From: Rubrobacter calidifluminis
GTDB lineage: Bacteria > Actinomycetota > Rubrobacteria > Rubrobacterales > Rubrobacteraceae
Direction: 5' to 3'
NCBI RefSeq assembly: GCF_028617075.1
Contig: NZ_JAQKGV010000003.1
Span: 62,001 to 126,000, forward strand
Length of the DNA stretch: 64,000 nt
A model generated the notes under the pieces. The model searched no databases. It was not told the origin of the DNA and was given only the letters and a program-made list of their open reading frames with translations. A program made the translations under genes and the position numbers. This document shows, in pieces, positions 26,896 through 35,079 of the stretch; positions within the stretch are counted from its first letter, which is position 1, and each line of letters opens with the position of its first letter.

Positions 26896-28212
26896 TCAGT
26901 AGGTGGGCTGGGGCAGGACCTTCGGTGTCGCGTAGACGGTAACCGTCGAACCCTCTGGCGCCCTGGTTCCAATCGCCGGACGCGTCGCCCAGGTGACCCC
27001 GCGGTTGGCGAATCGGGAGTGCTGCTCGTAGACGAAGCGCACCCTGAACCCCCGCTCCTCCAGAACCCTCTGCGCGGCGTAGTCGAAGTACGCCCGTACA
27101 TCGGGGATGACCGCGTAGGAGGTCTGCGACCTTCCCGAGGCAGGCCTCTTCCGGTCTGTCGTGGTATGCCCGGAGGATGCTTTCTCCTGATGTACGTCCG
27201 AGGCCCGCTTCTCCTGCGTGGGGTGCCCGGCGGCCGCGGCTGCGCGGTGCGTGCCGGAGACCGGCTGGATGAGGTTCGCAGCCAGGGAGACCCCACCACC
27301 GAAGACCACCAGCACGGCCAGCGAGGCGGCGGCGAGCATCCGCCTCCCGCGCAGGATCTGGTGACGCACCCCGCCGGGACGCTCTTCTTCGAGATCTCGC
27401 AGCATCTGCTCGGCCGAGGCGTACCGGTCCGACGGGTCTTTGGAGAGGGCTTTGAGGATCACGGCCTCCATGTGGGCGGAGATCTTTCTGTTCATCTGCC
27501 GGGGCGGCCGGGGGGGCTTGCGGAGCTGATCCCGCATGATCTTCTTGAGGCTGCCGTTGAACGGGGGACGCCCCACCAGGCAGTGGTACAGAAGCACCCC
27601 CACCGCATAGATATCGCTGCGGGGGGTCGCCTCCTCGCCCCGCAGCTGCTCCGGGGACATGTAGCGGGCGCTGCCGACTATCTCACCGCTCTCCGCTCCC
27701 TCTTCTTCGAGCATGCGCGCGATGCCGAAGTCGGCGACCTTCACCCGGCCGTCCCAGGTCGAGAGCACGTTCTGCGGCTTTATGTCCCGGTGGATAATGC
27801 CCCGGGCGTGGGCGTAGGAGAGAGCCCGGAGCACCTGCACTGCTATGTTCTTCGCGTGCTGCTCGCTCAGACGACCGCGCCGCTCTATCAGCTTCCCCAC
27901 GTCGTTGCCGTCGACGTACTCGGCGACGATGAAGGGCAGCTGTCCGTCCCGGTAGATGTCGTAGATGCGCACGATGTTCTCATGGTCGAGGGAAGCCATC
28001 GCCCTCGCCTCCTGACGGAAGCGCACCCTGAAGGTCGCATCCTCGGCGTAGGCCTCGCGCAGCGTCTTGAGCGCGACCAGGCGGCCGAGCACGGTGTCCT
28101 CCGCCCGGTAGACTACGGCCATACCACCGGACCCGAGCGTGCTCTGGACCCTGTAGCGCCCCACGAGGGCGCTTTCGAGCCCGTCATCTAGCGCTTTACC
28201 GCCTCCTGACAT
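26896..28212 (-). CDS. Membrane Ser/Thr protein kinase with PASTA-like sensor domain
   Basis: A 438-residue PknB-type Hanks kinase. Kinase domain ~19-275: glycine loop GSGGMAVVY, lysine K49, HRDIKPQN catalytic loop, DFG, and SARYMSPEQL. A single membrane helix follows (~302-322), then a Thr/Lys-rich linker and one C-terminal PASTA-like domain (AQRVLEERGFRV to GSTVTVYATP). PASTA domains bind muropeptides, so a cell-wall sensing role is likely. The ATG at 28212 has GGGAGG four bases upstream; the open frame extends to 28284. It lies next to the orphan peptide-binding lipoprotein and murein genes. Confidence 0.9.
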   Translation of the reverse strand: MSGGGKALDDGLESALVGRYRVQSTLGSGGMAVVYRAEDTVLGRLVALKTLREAYAEDATFRVRFRQEARAMASLDHENIVRIYDIYRDGQLPFIVAEYVDGNDVGKLIERRGRLSEQHAKNIAVQVLRALSYAHARGIIHRDIKPQNVLSTWDGRVKVADFGIARMLEEEGAESGEIVGSARYMSPEQLRGEEATPRSDIYAVGVLLYHCLVGRPPFNGSLKKIMRDQLRKPPRPPRQMNRKISAHMEAVILKALSKDPSDRYASAEQMLRDLEEERPGGVRHQILRGRRMLAAASLAVLVVFGGGVSLAANLIQPVSGTHRAAAAAGHPTQEKRASDVHQEKASSGHTTTDRKRPASGRSQTSYAVIPDVRAYFDYAAQRVLEERGFRVRFVYEQHSRFANRGVTWATRPAIGTRAPEGSTVTVYATPKVLPQPTY

Positions 28213-28303
28213 CCATCCTCCCTGGGGGCACATTATATACTCCGCCGGCAACGAGCACCGCCGCAGGATACCACCAGCCACCACAAAATGTAGGTGCTCG
28301 CAG

Positions 28304-28320
28304 GCCCCGTGAGGCGGGGC
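28304..28320 (-). terminator. Weak hairpin after the peptide-binding lipoprotein gene
   Basis: GCCCCG-TGAGG-CGGGGC, a perfect 6-bp stem with a 5-nt loop, 8 bp after the stop of the minus-strand lipoprotein gene. No U-tract follows, so an intrinsic terminator role is uncertain. Confidence 0.4.
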
Positions 28321-28327
28321 GCAGGAG

Positions 28328-29989
28328 TCAGCTCCGCTTCAGGTACCACTGGGCGTAGAGCGAACCGGTCCAAACCGGGTGCACCCTGAAACCGCCCACC
28401 TTCGGCGAGACGAAGTCGTACTCGACCGGGTAGTAGAGCGGGACTATGGGATCGTCGGAGAGGATCTGGCGCTGGATCTTCTGGTAGAGCGCGAGCCTCT
28501 TCCTGCGGTCGAGCATGTACTGCGCCCGCTCCAGCTCCCGGTCGACCTTCGGGTTGGAGTATCTGGAGTAGTTGTTGGCCGGGATCTGATCTGAGTTGAA
28601 CAGGATGTCGAGGAAGTCCGAGGGATCCGGGTAGTCCTGATACCAGTTCGCGAGCCCGGCGTCGGTCTTCCCGGCCTTGGTCTGGCTGAGATACTCGCTG
28701 AAGGAGACGTTCCTTATGGTGGCGTCTATCCCGATGTCCGAGAGGTTCTGCTGAATCACCTGCGAGATCTTGTCCCCATCGGGGTCTTTGGCGGTCCAGA
28801 AGTCGAGCGGCGTCCCTTTCTTGAAACCGGCATCCCGCAGCAGGCTGCGGGCCTTCTCCGGATCATAGGGGTATCCTTTTATGCTCCTGTCGTAGCCGGG
28901 CATGTTGGGCGGCAGGATCTGATCCGCCACCGTGGCCCGGCCGTTTATGACCTGAACGACGCGCTTCTTGTCTATGGCGTACTGCAGCGCCCGGCGCACC
29001 CTGGGATCGCTCCAGGGTTTCTTCTGGGTGTTGACGTAGAAGTACTCGAGCACGTTGAGCGTGCCGTGCTTTATGTAGTCCTTCCACTTGGGATTGTTCA
29101 TCACCGCGGCAAAGTCCGAGGAGGGAATGCCTCCCCCGGCCACCTGAGAAGAGCCCTGCTCCACCCGCAGAAGGGCGACGTGCGGATCCACGCCGATGGC
29201 GAAGTCTATCTCGTCCAGCCTCGCCTCCGTGGTCTCGGGTCGACCCGAAGGGTTCTTGTAGTCGTCGTTCTTCTTGAGGACGAGCCTCGCCCCTCTCTTC
29301 CACTCGCCGAGCTTGAAGGGACCGTTGGCCACGACATGCCCGGCGAAGTCATCCCCGTACTTCTCGACGGCCTTCCGGGGCACCGCGGAGGCCGAAGGGA
29401 CGCACATGGTCTGCAGGAAGACCTGATCCGGCTTCTCCAGGTCGAACTGCAGCCGGTACCTCGAGAGCACCTTTATCCCTTTTATGCCGCCCCTGGGCCT
29501 TTTCTGGTACGCTTTCGCCCCGACGATGTTGGTGTAGAACCCGGTCACAGGACTCTTGGTCTTGGGGTCCATTATGCGCTCTATGGCGTACTTGAACGCC
29601 GCCGCGTCGGTCGGCTCGTCGTCGACGAACTTTATCCCGGGCCGGATATCGAAGACGTACCTCCTGCCCCCGTTCTCGGGCCTGGGGACCTCCTTCGCCG
29701 CCCAGGGCACGAAACCCTTCCCGCTCTGATCATAGGTTATGGGCGTGAGGAACATCGCGTGGATGAGCGGCCAGCTCACGAAATCGTAGGCGAGCGCCGG
29801 GTCGAGCGTCGGGGGATCGCTGTCCAGACTCGTCCTGATGGTCCCCCCGCTCTTTGCCTGGCCCCCCTGGTCGCTACCGCCACAACCCGAAGCCCCGAAC
29901 AGCACCGCACCGGCGAGACCCAGCCCTCCGGCCCTGAGAAAGCTCCTGCGGTCCATCAAACCCTGGGGCCCTTCGCCGCTCGCTCCCAT
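28328..29989 (-). CDS. ABC transporter peptide/solute-binding lipoprotein (SBP family 5)
   Basis: A 553-residue extracellular substrate-binding protein of the DppA/OppA type. The N-terminus combines a twin-arginine motif (RRSFLRAGG) with a lipobox ending in GASGC, so it is probably a Tat-exported lipoprotein. Mature sequence starts GGTIRTSLDSDPPTLDPALA, typical of the family, and has NGPFKLGEW and SDPRVRRALQYAIDK. No permease or ATPase genes are adjacent: an orphan binding protein that must share a transporter or act as a sensor. ATG at 29989 follows GGGGAGGAG; a GTG at 30004 is the alternative. Confidence 0.9.
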   Translation of the reverse strand: MGASGEGPQGLMDRRSFLRAGGLGLAGAVLFGASGCGGSDQGGQAKSGGTIRTSLDSDPPTLDPALAYDFVSWPLIHAMFLTPITYDQSGKGFVPWAAKEVPRPENGGRRYVFDIRPGIKFVDDEPTDAAAFKYAIERIMDPKTKSPVTGFYTNIVGAKAYQKRPRGGIKGIKVLSRYRLQFDLEKPDQVFLQTMCVPSASAVPRKAVEKYGDDFAGHVVANGPFKLGEWKRGARLVLKKNDDYKNPSGRPETTEARLDEIDFAIGVDPHVALLRVEQGSSQVAGGGIPSSDFAAVMNNPKWKDYIKHGTLNVLEYFYVNTQKKPWSDPRVRRALQYAIDKKRVVQVINGRATVADQILPPNMPGYDRSIKGYPYDPEKARSLLRDAGFKKGTPLDFWTAKDPDGDKISQVIQQNLSDIGIDATIRNVSFSEYLSQTKAGKTDAGLANWYQDYPDPSDFLDILFNSDQIPANNYSRYSNPKVDRELERAQYMLDRRKRLALYQKIQRQILSDDPIVPLYYPVEYDFVSPKVGGFRVHPVWTGSLYAQWYLKRS

Positions 29990-30066
29990 CTCTCCTCCCC
30001 GCACGCGTTCTCCGGACGATACCCGGAAGCATACAACAGGCTTCCGCGTTTTGGAACCGCTACAGC

Positions 30067-30519
30067 CTAGGAGATAGTGCCGGTGCCCTCGAACCAGGAC
30101 CTCCCCCGCCCCAGAATGGGCTCCAGAAAGACCTCACGCCCGATACAGGAGACCCTGAGCGCCTCCTCCACCTGGAGATCAGACGGAGGATCCAGAGCCA
30201 CCACGCCACACCCCCTGCACGGCCCGAAGAGCACCGAGATGAGCTCCCCCGCACCCGTCCTGCGCGCCCGCCATCCCGTCTCCCCACAACGCCCGGCGAA
30301 ACCAGCAGCATCTCCCTCCGAGCTGAACACCGGCAGTACCACCTCACCACCGCCCAACACCCTGGTGAAGACCTCCATCCGACCGGGCAGATACCTCACA
30401 ACGATCCAGTAGTATGGCATGCGTACTTGGTGCCGGCCTCCGGCCGGCCTCAGCGTACGGGTCGTCTCTCCCATCCGCACCGCCTTCCTCTTCTGCCGCA
30501 CCCGACGAAGCAAGTTCAT
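30067..30519 (-). CDS. Hypothetical protein
   Basis: 150 residues; no family recognised. A basic N-terminus (RRVRQKRKAVR) precedes a mixed alpha/beta region with YYWIVVRYLPGRMEVFTRVLGGGE and a cysteine pair CRGCG near residue 100. GGTGGAG precedes the ATG by ~5 nt; internal ATGs would give shorter products. It is divergent from the amidase pair, sharing a 188-bp AT-richer gap. Confidence 0.6.
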   Translation of the reverse strand: MNLLRRVRQKRKAVRMGETTRTLRPAGGRHQVRMPYYWIVVRYLPGRMEVFTRVLGGGEVVLPVFSSEGDAAGFAGRCGETGWRARRTGAGELISVLFGPCRGCGVVALDPPSDLQVEEALRVSCIGREVFLEPILGRGRSWFEGTGTIS

Positions 30520-30707
30520 GTTATCTCCACCGGCTTCCTCACGCAGCGTGTCCGGCGACTTCTTAACAGAGAGTTAATTCCCGGTAACAACCGTGCACAT
30601 ATTCGCAAAGTAACGTCCTGTAAGCGGTGGTCCTGTTAAAGCTTGTTGCTTTGGAGCCTGCATCTGATGTATATTGGCGCCCGATTGTGGCGAACCTGGA
30701 GGGGAGG

Positions 30708-31361
30708 ATGGGCTTTTCCAGGCAGTATCAGGGTGCACCTGAGTTTTGCGAGCGTCTCTTCGGGCGCAGGGAATTTCTGAAGCTGGGGTCAACTTTTACC
30801 GTGGGAGCGCTCCTGGTGGGGGCATTGCCCGGAAAGGGCGAGGCACAGACGGCGGCCCTCTCGGGGATCGAGGAAGAATTCACCCGGGCGGCGGCCAGAT
30901 ATCGCCTGCCGGTCGAGCTGCTTTTGGCGATGGGCTACGTCAACACCCGCTGGGAGATGCCCCCTCCTGCCGCGAACGGCTACCGGGAGGGAGACCCGGA
31001 CGCGCGCGGCGTCTACGGCATCATGGCGCTCGTGCAGAACCCCTCGGCCGACACACTGGGCGCGGCCTCCAGGCTCACCGGGCTCTCCCGGCAGAGCCTC
31101 GTCTCGGACCGCTTCTCCAACATCCTCGGCGGGGCGGCCCTGCTCGCCTCCTCCCAGGGCAGCGCGAGGCCCGTGACCCTCGCCGGCTGGTACGGGGCGG
31201 TCGCCGGCAACGGCGGAGGCGGGATAAGTTACAGCGCCACGGCGGGCGTGGGCGGCGGGGAGCTCTACGCTGCGCAGGTCTTCGGGACGCTACAGAGTGG
31301 GGCTTCGAAGGTAATCAGCACCGGAGAGAGTGTGACCCTCGAGCCCCAGGAGGTCTCCTAG
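30708..31361 (+). CDS. Tat-exported lytic-transglycosylase-like domain protein (first half of a split murein hydrolase)
   Basis: 217 residues with a twin-arginine signal (GRREFLKLGSTFTVGALLVG). The mature part (IEEEFTRAAARYRLPVELLLAMGYVNTRWE) resembles a transglycosylase-like helical domain. It aligns along its length with residues ~45-220 of the murein hydrolase at 44037, including the ends EGQRVTLRPQEG and GESVTLEPQEVS. There the chain continues into an amidase; here a TAG stops it and the amidase is encoded in another frame from an overlapping GTG (TAGTG). GGAGGGGAGG precedes the ATG. An upstream ATG at 30627 has no ribosome site. Confidence 0.78.
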   Translation: MGFSRQYQGAPEFCERLFGRREFLKLGSTFTVGALLVGALPGKGEAQTAALSGIEEEFTRAAARYRLPVELLLAMGYVNTRWEMPPPAANGYREGDPDARGVYGIMALVQNPSADTLGAASRLTGLSRQSLVSDRFSNILGGAALLASSQGSARPVTLAGWYGAVAGNGGGGISYSATAGVGGGELYAAQVFGTLQSGASKVISTGESVTLEPQEVS

Positions 31362-32338
31362 TGGCGGCCGACTACCCCTACGCAGGCTACTACCCGGCGA
31401 GCACGGCGAACTACACCCCCGCAAACCGCCCCACCGACTACTCAATAGACAGGGTCATAATCCACGTCACCCAGGGCTCCTGGTCGGCCACGATAAACTG
31501 GTTCGAAAACCCCGCAGCCCAGTCCTCGGCCCACTACGTGGTGCGCTCCTCCGACGGCTACATAGGACAGTCGGTTCTCGAGAAGGACATCGCCTGGCAC
31601 GCGGGCAACTGGTACTACAACGAGCACTCGGTAGGGATAGAGCACGAGGGCTACATAGACGACCCTTCGTGGTTCACGGATGCGATGTACCGCTCTTCGG
31701 CGAGGCTGACGGCGTATCTGTGCGAGAAGTACAGGATAGCGGTAGACCGCGAGCACATAATCGGGCATGATGAGGTACCGGACCCGAACAACCCTGGTGA
31801 GTATGGAGGGGCCGACCATCACAAGGACCCCGGTCCCTACTGGAACTGGGACCTCTACATGAGCTACGTCGCACAGTACGCGGGCTCGGTAGCGTCCGGC
31901 GGCGGGAACGGCGGCATAAACTACAAGCGCGTGATAGACAACGCGGACGACACCACCTCCGGCCGCTTCAGCGCCTCGGGCAACTGGCGCTGGAGCTCGT
32001 GGAACCCCGAGCGCTACTACTGGAACTACCGCTTCACGACGCCGAAGGCGGTGAGCGACACCGCGAAGTATCGCTTCGATCTTCCCCAGAGCGGAAGCTA
32101 CGACGTCTACGCCTGGTGGCCGGCCAACCGCGGCTACAACAACTCGGTTCCCATCGGGGTCCTCACCACCTCCGGCTGGAGGTGGGTGCGGGTGAACCAG
32201 CGCAGGAACGGCGGCCGCTGGAATCACATCGGCACCTTCGAGATGCCGGCCGGCGATCAGTGGAACGTGCTCGTCTCCCGCTGGACGGCGGGCAAAGGGT
32301 ACATCATCGCCGACGCGATCAAGATAGTGGGCAGGTAG
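31361..32338 (+). CDS. N-acetylmuramoyl-L-alanine amidase (Amidase_2) with golvesin-like C-terminal domain (second half of the split hydrolase)
   Basis: 325 residues from GTG 31361. The catalytic part has VIIHVTQGSWSATINWF, SAHYVVRSSDGYIGQ, HSVGIEHEGY, REHIIGHDEVP and a late DPGPYWNW, giving the zinc ligands and catalytic residues of Amidase_2 peptidoglycan amidases. From ~190 a beta-rich domain (RFDLPQSGSYDVYAWWPANRGYNNSVP) resembles the golvesin/Xly-type C-terminal domain that binds polymers. No signal peptide of its own is present, although its substrate is outside the membrane, so it needs either a frameshifted fusion to the upstream Tat protein or a sequencing error to be explained. Confidence 0.85.
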   Translation: MAADYPYAGYYPASTANYTPANRPTDYSIDRVIIHVTQGSWSATINWFENPAAQSSAHYVVRSSDGYIGQSVLEKDIAWHAGNWYYNEHSVGIEHEGYIDDPSWFTDAMYRSSARLTAYLCEKYRIAVDREHIIGHDEVPDPNNPGEYGGADHHKDPGPYWNWDLYMSYVAQYAGSVASGGGNGGINYKRVIDNADDTTSGRFSASGNWRWSSWNPERYYWNYRFTTPKAVSDTAKYRFDLPQSGSYDVYAWWPANRGYNNSVPIGVLTTSGWRWVRVNQRRNGGRWNHIGTFEMPAGDQWNVLVSRWTAGKGYIIADAIKIVGR

Positions 32339-32369
32339 AGGGGACGGCCCGGGTGTCGGCCGTCCCCTC
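32338..32369. terminator. Bidirectional hairpin between convergent genes
   Basis: GAGGGGACGGCC pairs perfectly with GGCCGTCCCCTC (12 bp) around an 8-nt loop, in the 51-bp gap between the amidase stop and the stop of the convergent exported-protein gene. No strong U-tract is present on either side. Confidence 0.65.
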
Positions 32370-32389
32370 CGTAGAGGCTCCTCCGCCGG

Positions 32390-33751
32390 CTAGAACCGGT
32401 AGGCCTTCGTGTCGGCGTGGGCGACTATGATCTCGGTCCCGACCGGGATCCCGAGGAGGTTCTGGGTCGTCACGTAGACGTGCAACCCGTTGACCTGTGT
32501 CCTCGCCGTCGAGGTCGGTTTCGGGATGATCTGCTGGTTTATCACCACGTAGCCGATCCCCGGGAGGGATATTCTGGTGTTGGGGCGGACGTTTATGGGA
32601 AGCGGGACATTGAGCACCTTGAGGTTCGCGAACTGTGTGCCCGCCGTCGAGCTCGTGCGCACGCCGTTTCTGTAGGTATCCTGCGCCGCGGCGGTTATCG
32701 TGTCGGCCTTGATGAGCCCGCCGAGCAGATCGACCCCGGCAACCCGCGCGCTCGTCTTCGCGACGCCGCCGCTCACGAGCTGCCGGCCGTAGGCCGTGGT
32801 ATCCCCGGCCCCGAGGGAGAGGATGCCATCGATACCGACGTCACTTATGTTGTTGCGCTTGACTTTGCCGCCAGTACCCTCGCACCCGACGAAGATGAAG
32901 GCCGCCCGCCCCACCTCGTTGGCGAGCAGCGGGCTACTGGTCTTCGCGTAAGCGGTGTAGGCCTGCCCGCCGAGGTTGGCCTTGGGCTGGGTGCGCGAGA
33001 AACCGCTCGCGGCGTGTCCGACGACTATCCTGGCCCCAACCGGCAGTCCAAAAGAATTGTTCTGCGTGACCACCACGGTGATCATGTCCACCGAGATACG
33101 GCCGGTCTGCCTGCCGTTGCCACCTTTCTGAACGTGCTTGAGCTCGACGTAGCCTATGCCGGGCAGGTTGAGCTTGGAATTGGGCGACACGTTGGCCTTC
33201 ACCGGCTTCCCGGCTATCTTGAGGTTGACGAGGCTGGAGCCGTTCGTGTTGCTCGTTATCCTCTTCGTGTTTGCGGAGGTGTTCGCAACGGCCTTTATCG
33301 CGTCGGCCTTGACGAGCCCGTTGAGCAGGCTCACCCCGGTGATGGTGGAGGTGTTGTGGACCGCGGCGGAGGTCGCGCTCTTCTTGGTGTAGACCGTGCT
33401 GCGGGTTACGCTGGCGCTGAGCACCCTGCCGTTCGCAGGGGCCTTGACGCTGTCGACGGTGTTGGAGAGCGTCTTCCCGTTGGTGCCGTTGCACGGACAG
33501 GGGATGAAAGCCGAACGTCCGAGAGAAGCTGCCACAGGTCCCGCCACGGCATTAGCGTAGGTAGCGTAGGCGTTGCCCTGGAAGGACCCCTTGATCGGGG
33601 CCTCCGCACCGGCCCGTCCCACCGTCATGACTAGCGCAAAGACGCTCAGAAGAACGCCGGCGACGAAAAGCGCCATGAGCCTCAGGGGAGCACCCCTAGA
33701 GGCGTGAGGCCCGGCCTCACGTACCGCGACACGTTCGATGGATCTCTTCAA
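32390..33751 (-). CDS. Exported protein with two choice-of-anchor-P-type repeats
   Basis: 453 residues from TTG 33751 (AAGGAGGAG at ~6 nt). An N-terminal hydrophobic helix (LMALFVAGVLLSVFALVMTV) ends in AGAEA, a signal peptide or anchor. Two homologous ~190-residue repeats follow: each starts with a G-x-A-Y-x-x-Y-A segment and contains ALLGRSAFIPC / EVGRAAFIFVGC, ITGVSLLNGLVKADAI / VAGVDLLGGLIKADTI, NLPGIGYV / SLPGIGYVVIN and PVGARIVVGHA / PVGTEIIVAHA. The family resembles choice-of-anchor P proteins. Function unknown; probably displayed outside the membrane. Confidence 0.75.
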   Translation of the reverse strand: MKRSIERVAVREAGPHASRGAPLRLMALFVAGVLLSVFALVMTVGRAGAEAPIKGSFQGNAYATYANAVAGPVAASLGRSAFIPCPCNGTNGKTLSNTVDSVKAPANGRVLSASVTRSTVYTKKSATSAAVHNTSTITGVSLLNGLVKADAIKAVANTSANTKRITSNTNGSSLVNLKIAGKPVKANVSPNSKLNLPGIGYVELKHVQKGGNGRQTGRISVDMITVVVTQNNSFGLPVGARIVVGHAASGFSRTQPKANLGGQAYTAYAKTSSPLLANEVGRAAFIFVGCEGTGGKVKRNNISDVGIDGILSLGAGDTTAYGRQLVSGGVAKTSARVAGVDLLGGLIKADTITAAAQDTYRNGVRTSSTAGTQFANLKVLNVPLPINVRPNTRISLPGIGYVVINQQIIPKPTSTARTQVNGLHVYVTTQNLLGIPVGTEIIVAHADTKAYRF

Positions 33752-33929
33752 GAGAGACTCCTCCTTCCCAAGAATGTTGATGTCAGAGCCCGGATGCAGG
33801 TTGAGCATCTTATCTCAATACCTCGATCACCTTCCTTTCCAGGACACTTTAGTTTCAACACCCTGTGTTTAGATTTATCGACCGCACACGGCACAATATT
33901 TAGGTCCTGGCGGTCTTTTTTACAAAGAA

Positions 33930-33957
33930 GCGCGGGGAGCGATCCTGCTCCCCGCGC
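33930..33957 (-). terminator. Rho-independent terminator of the ABC exporter operon
   Basis: GCGCGGGGAGC and GCTCCCCGCGC form a perfect 11-bp stem with a 6-nt loop, 21 bp after the permease stop codon, and on the minus strand are followed by TTCTTTGTAAAAAAG. A strong terminator closing the five- or six-gene unit that begins near 39267. Confidence 0.88.
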
Positions 33958-33978
33958 TGGAGGTTCTCCAGCAGAAGC

Positions 33979-35079
33979 TCAGTTCGCCCCGGCGTCCCAG
34001 CGGAAGAAGCGAACGGCGAGGATGAGGCCCAGGAGGGCGGTGGCGAGCAGAGCAGCCGCGTCGGTCCAGAGGTGGGTGAACGGTGTACCGTAGACCATCG
34101 CCTGGCGCAACCCATCCGCCAGGTAGGAGAGCGGCAGAGCCTTCGATACCTCCTGCATCCACTGTGGGGCCTGGTTGATCGGGAAGAAGATCCCGGTCAG
34201 GAAGAGCATGGGGAAGGTGATCAGGTTACCCAGTGTGTTCGCGCTTTCGACCTTGCGCGAGATTCCCGCGACGAAAAACCCTATGGCCAGAAAGGCGAGC
34301 GCCCCAAGAAGCGAGAATACGGCGACACCCGTGGCGACCGAGACGATATCACCGCCCACGCGGAGGTCGAAGAGCGCCCGGGCCATACCGAGCAGGATCC
34401 CGACCTGGCAGAGCACCACGATGAGGTTGGAAACGATCCTGGCCCCGATGAAGCTCACGAGCGGGAAGGGCGTCATCCGGATGCGCCTGAGCACCCCCCG
34501 CTCGCGCAGGGCCACGAAAGCCGCCGAGAGGCCGAGGATCCCGTTTTGCATGATGCTCATCGCGACGAAGCCGGGCACCAGGTAGTCGATGGTGCTCAGG
34601 TGGTGGCTCTGCACCCCGCGCGTGTCCAGGGAGATCAGCCGCGGCCCCCGTTCCGGGCCCTGGTTGAACCGGTCGGCTATCTGCTGGAGAGCCGCCGAGA
34701 CCGCCTGCGAGGTGGAGACTCTGGATCGGTCCACATAGGAGGTCACGTGTAGCGGGCGGCCGGGCGAGGCGCGCTCCGGGAAGACCAGGACTGCGTCCAC
34801 GTCCCCCTGCTCGAGCTTCTTGAGCTCGGCCTCACGGTCCCCCGAACGCTGGACCTTGAAGAAACTCGACTTCTGCATCGCCTTCGTCATCTGGGCGGCG
34901 ACAGGTGTCGAGTTGCCGTTCACCACGCCCACGGAGACGGTGATGTCCGAATTATTCTTGAAGAGAAAACCGAAAAGCAGAATGAAGAGTGCCGGGAAGG
35001 CCAGAAGCCAGAAAAGAGCGGTGCGGTTGCGCACCTGCATCTTGAGGTTGGCCCTGACCATCGACAGGAAAGCTCTCAT
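33979..35079 (-). CDS. ABC-2 type permease (DrrB-like exporter)
   Basis: A 366-residue ABC-2 permease: N-terminal helix (NRTALFWLLAFPALFILLFGFLF), a ~130-residue extracytoplasmic domain, and five C-terminal helices, with the family block PGFVAMSIMQNGILGL and SANTLGNLITFPMLFLTGIFFP. It exports an unknown amphiphile together with the ATPase of the next gene, whose stop overlaps its ATG by one base (TAATG). Drug or lipid export is usual for relatives. Confidence 0.9.
   Translation of the reverse strand: MRAFLSMVRANLKMQVRNRTALFWLLAFPALFILLFGFLFKNNSDITVSVGVVNGNSTPVAAQMTKAMQKSSFFKVQRSGDREAELKKLEQGDVDAVLVFPERASPGRPLHVTSYVDRSRVSTSQAVSAALQQIADRFNQGPERGPRLISLDTRGVQSHHLSTIDYLVPGFVAMSIMQNGILGLSAAFVALRERGVLRRIRMTPFPLVSFIGARIVSNLIVVLCQVGILLGMARALFDLRVGGDIVSVATGVAVFSLLGALAFLAIGFFVAGISRKVESANTLGNLITFPMLFLTGIFFPINQAPQWMQEVSKALPLSYLADGLRQAMVYGTPFTHLWTDAAALLATALLGLILAVRFFRWDAGAN

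Noticed and set aside
31340-31370. Programmed -1 ribosomal frameshift at the split amidase junction
   Set aside because: No slippery heptamer or pseudoknot is evident around TCCTAGTGG; kept only as one possible explanation in the finding.
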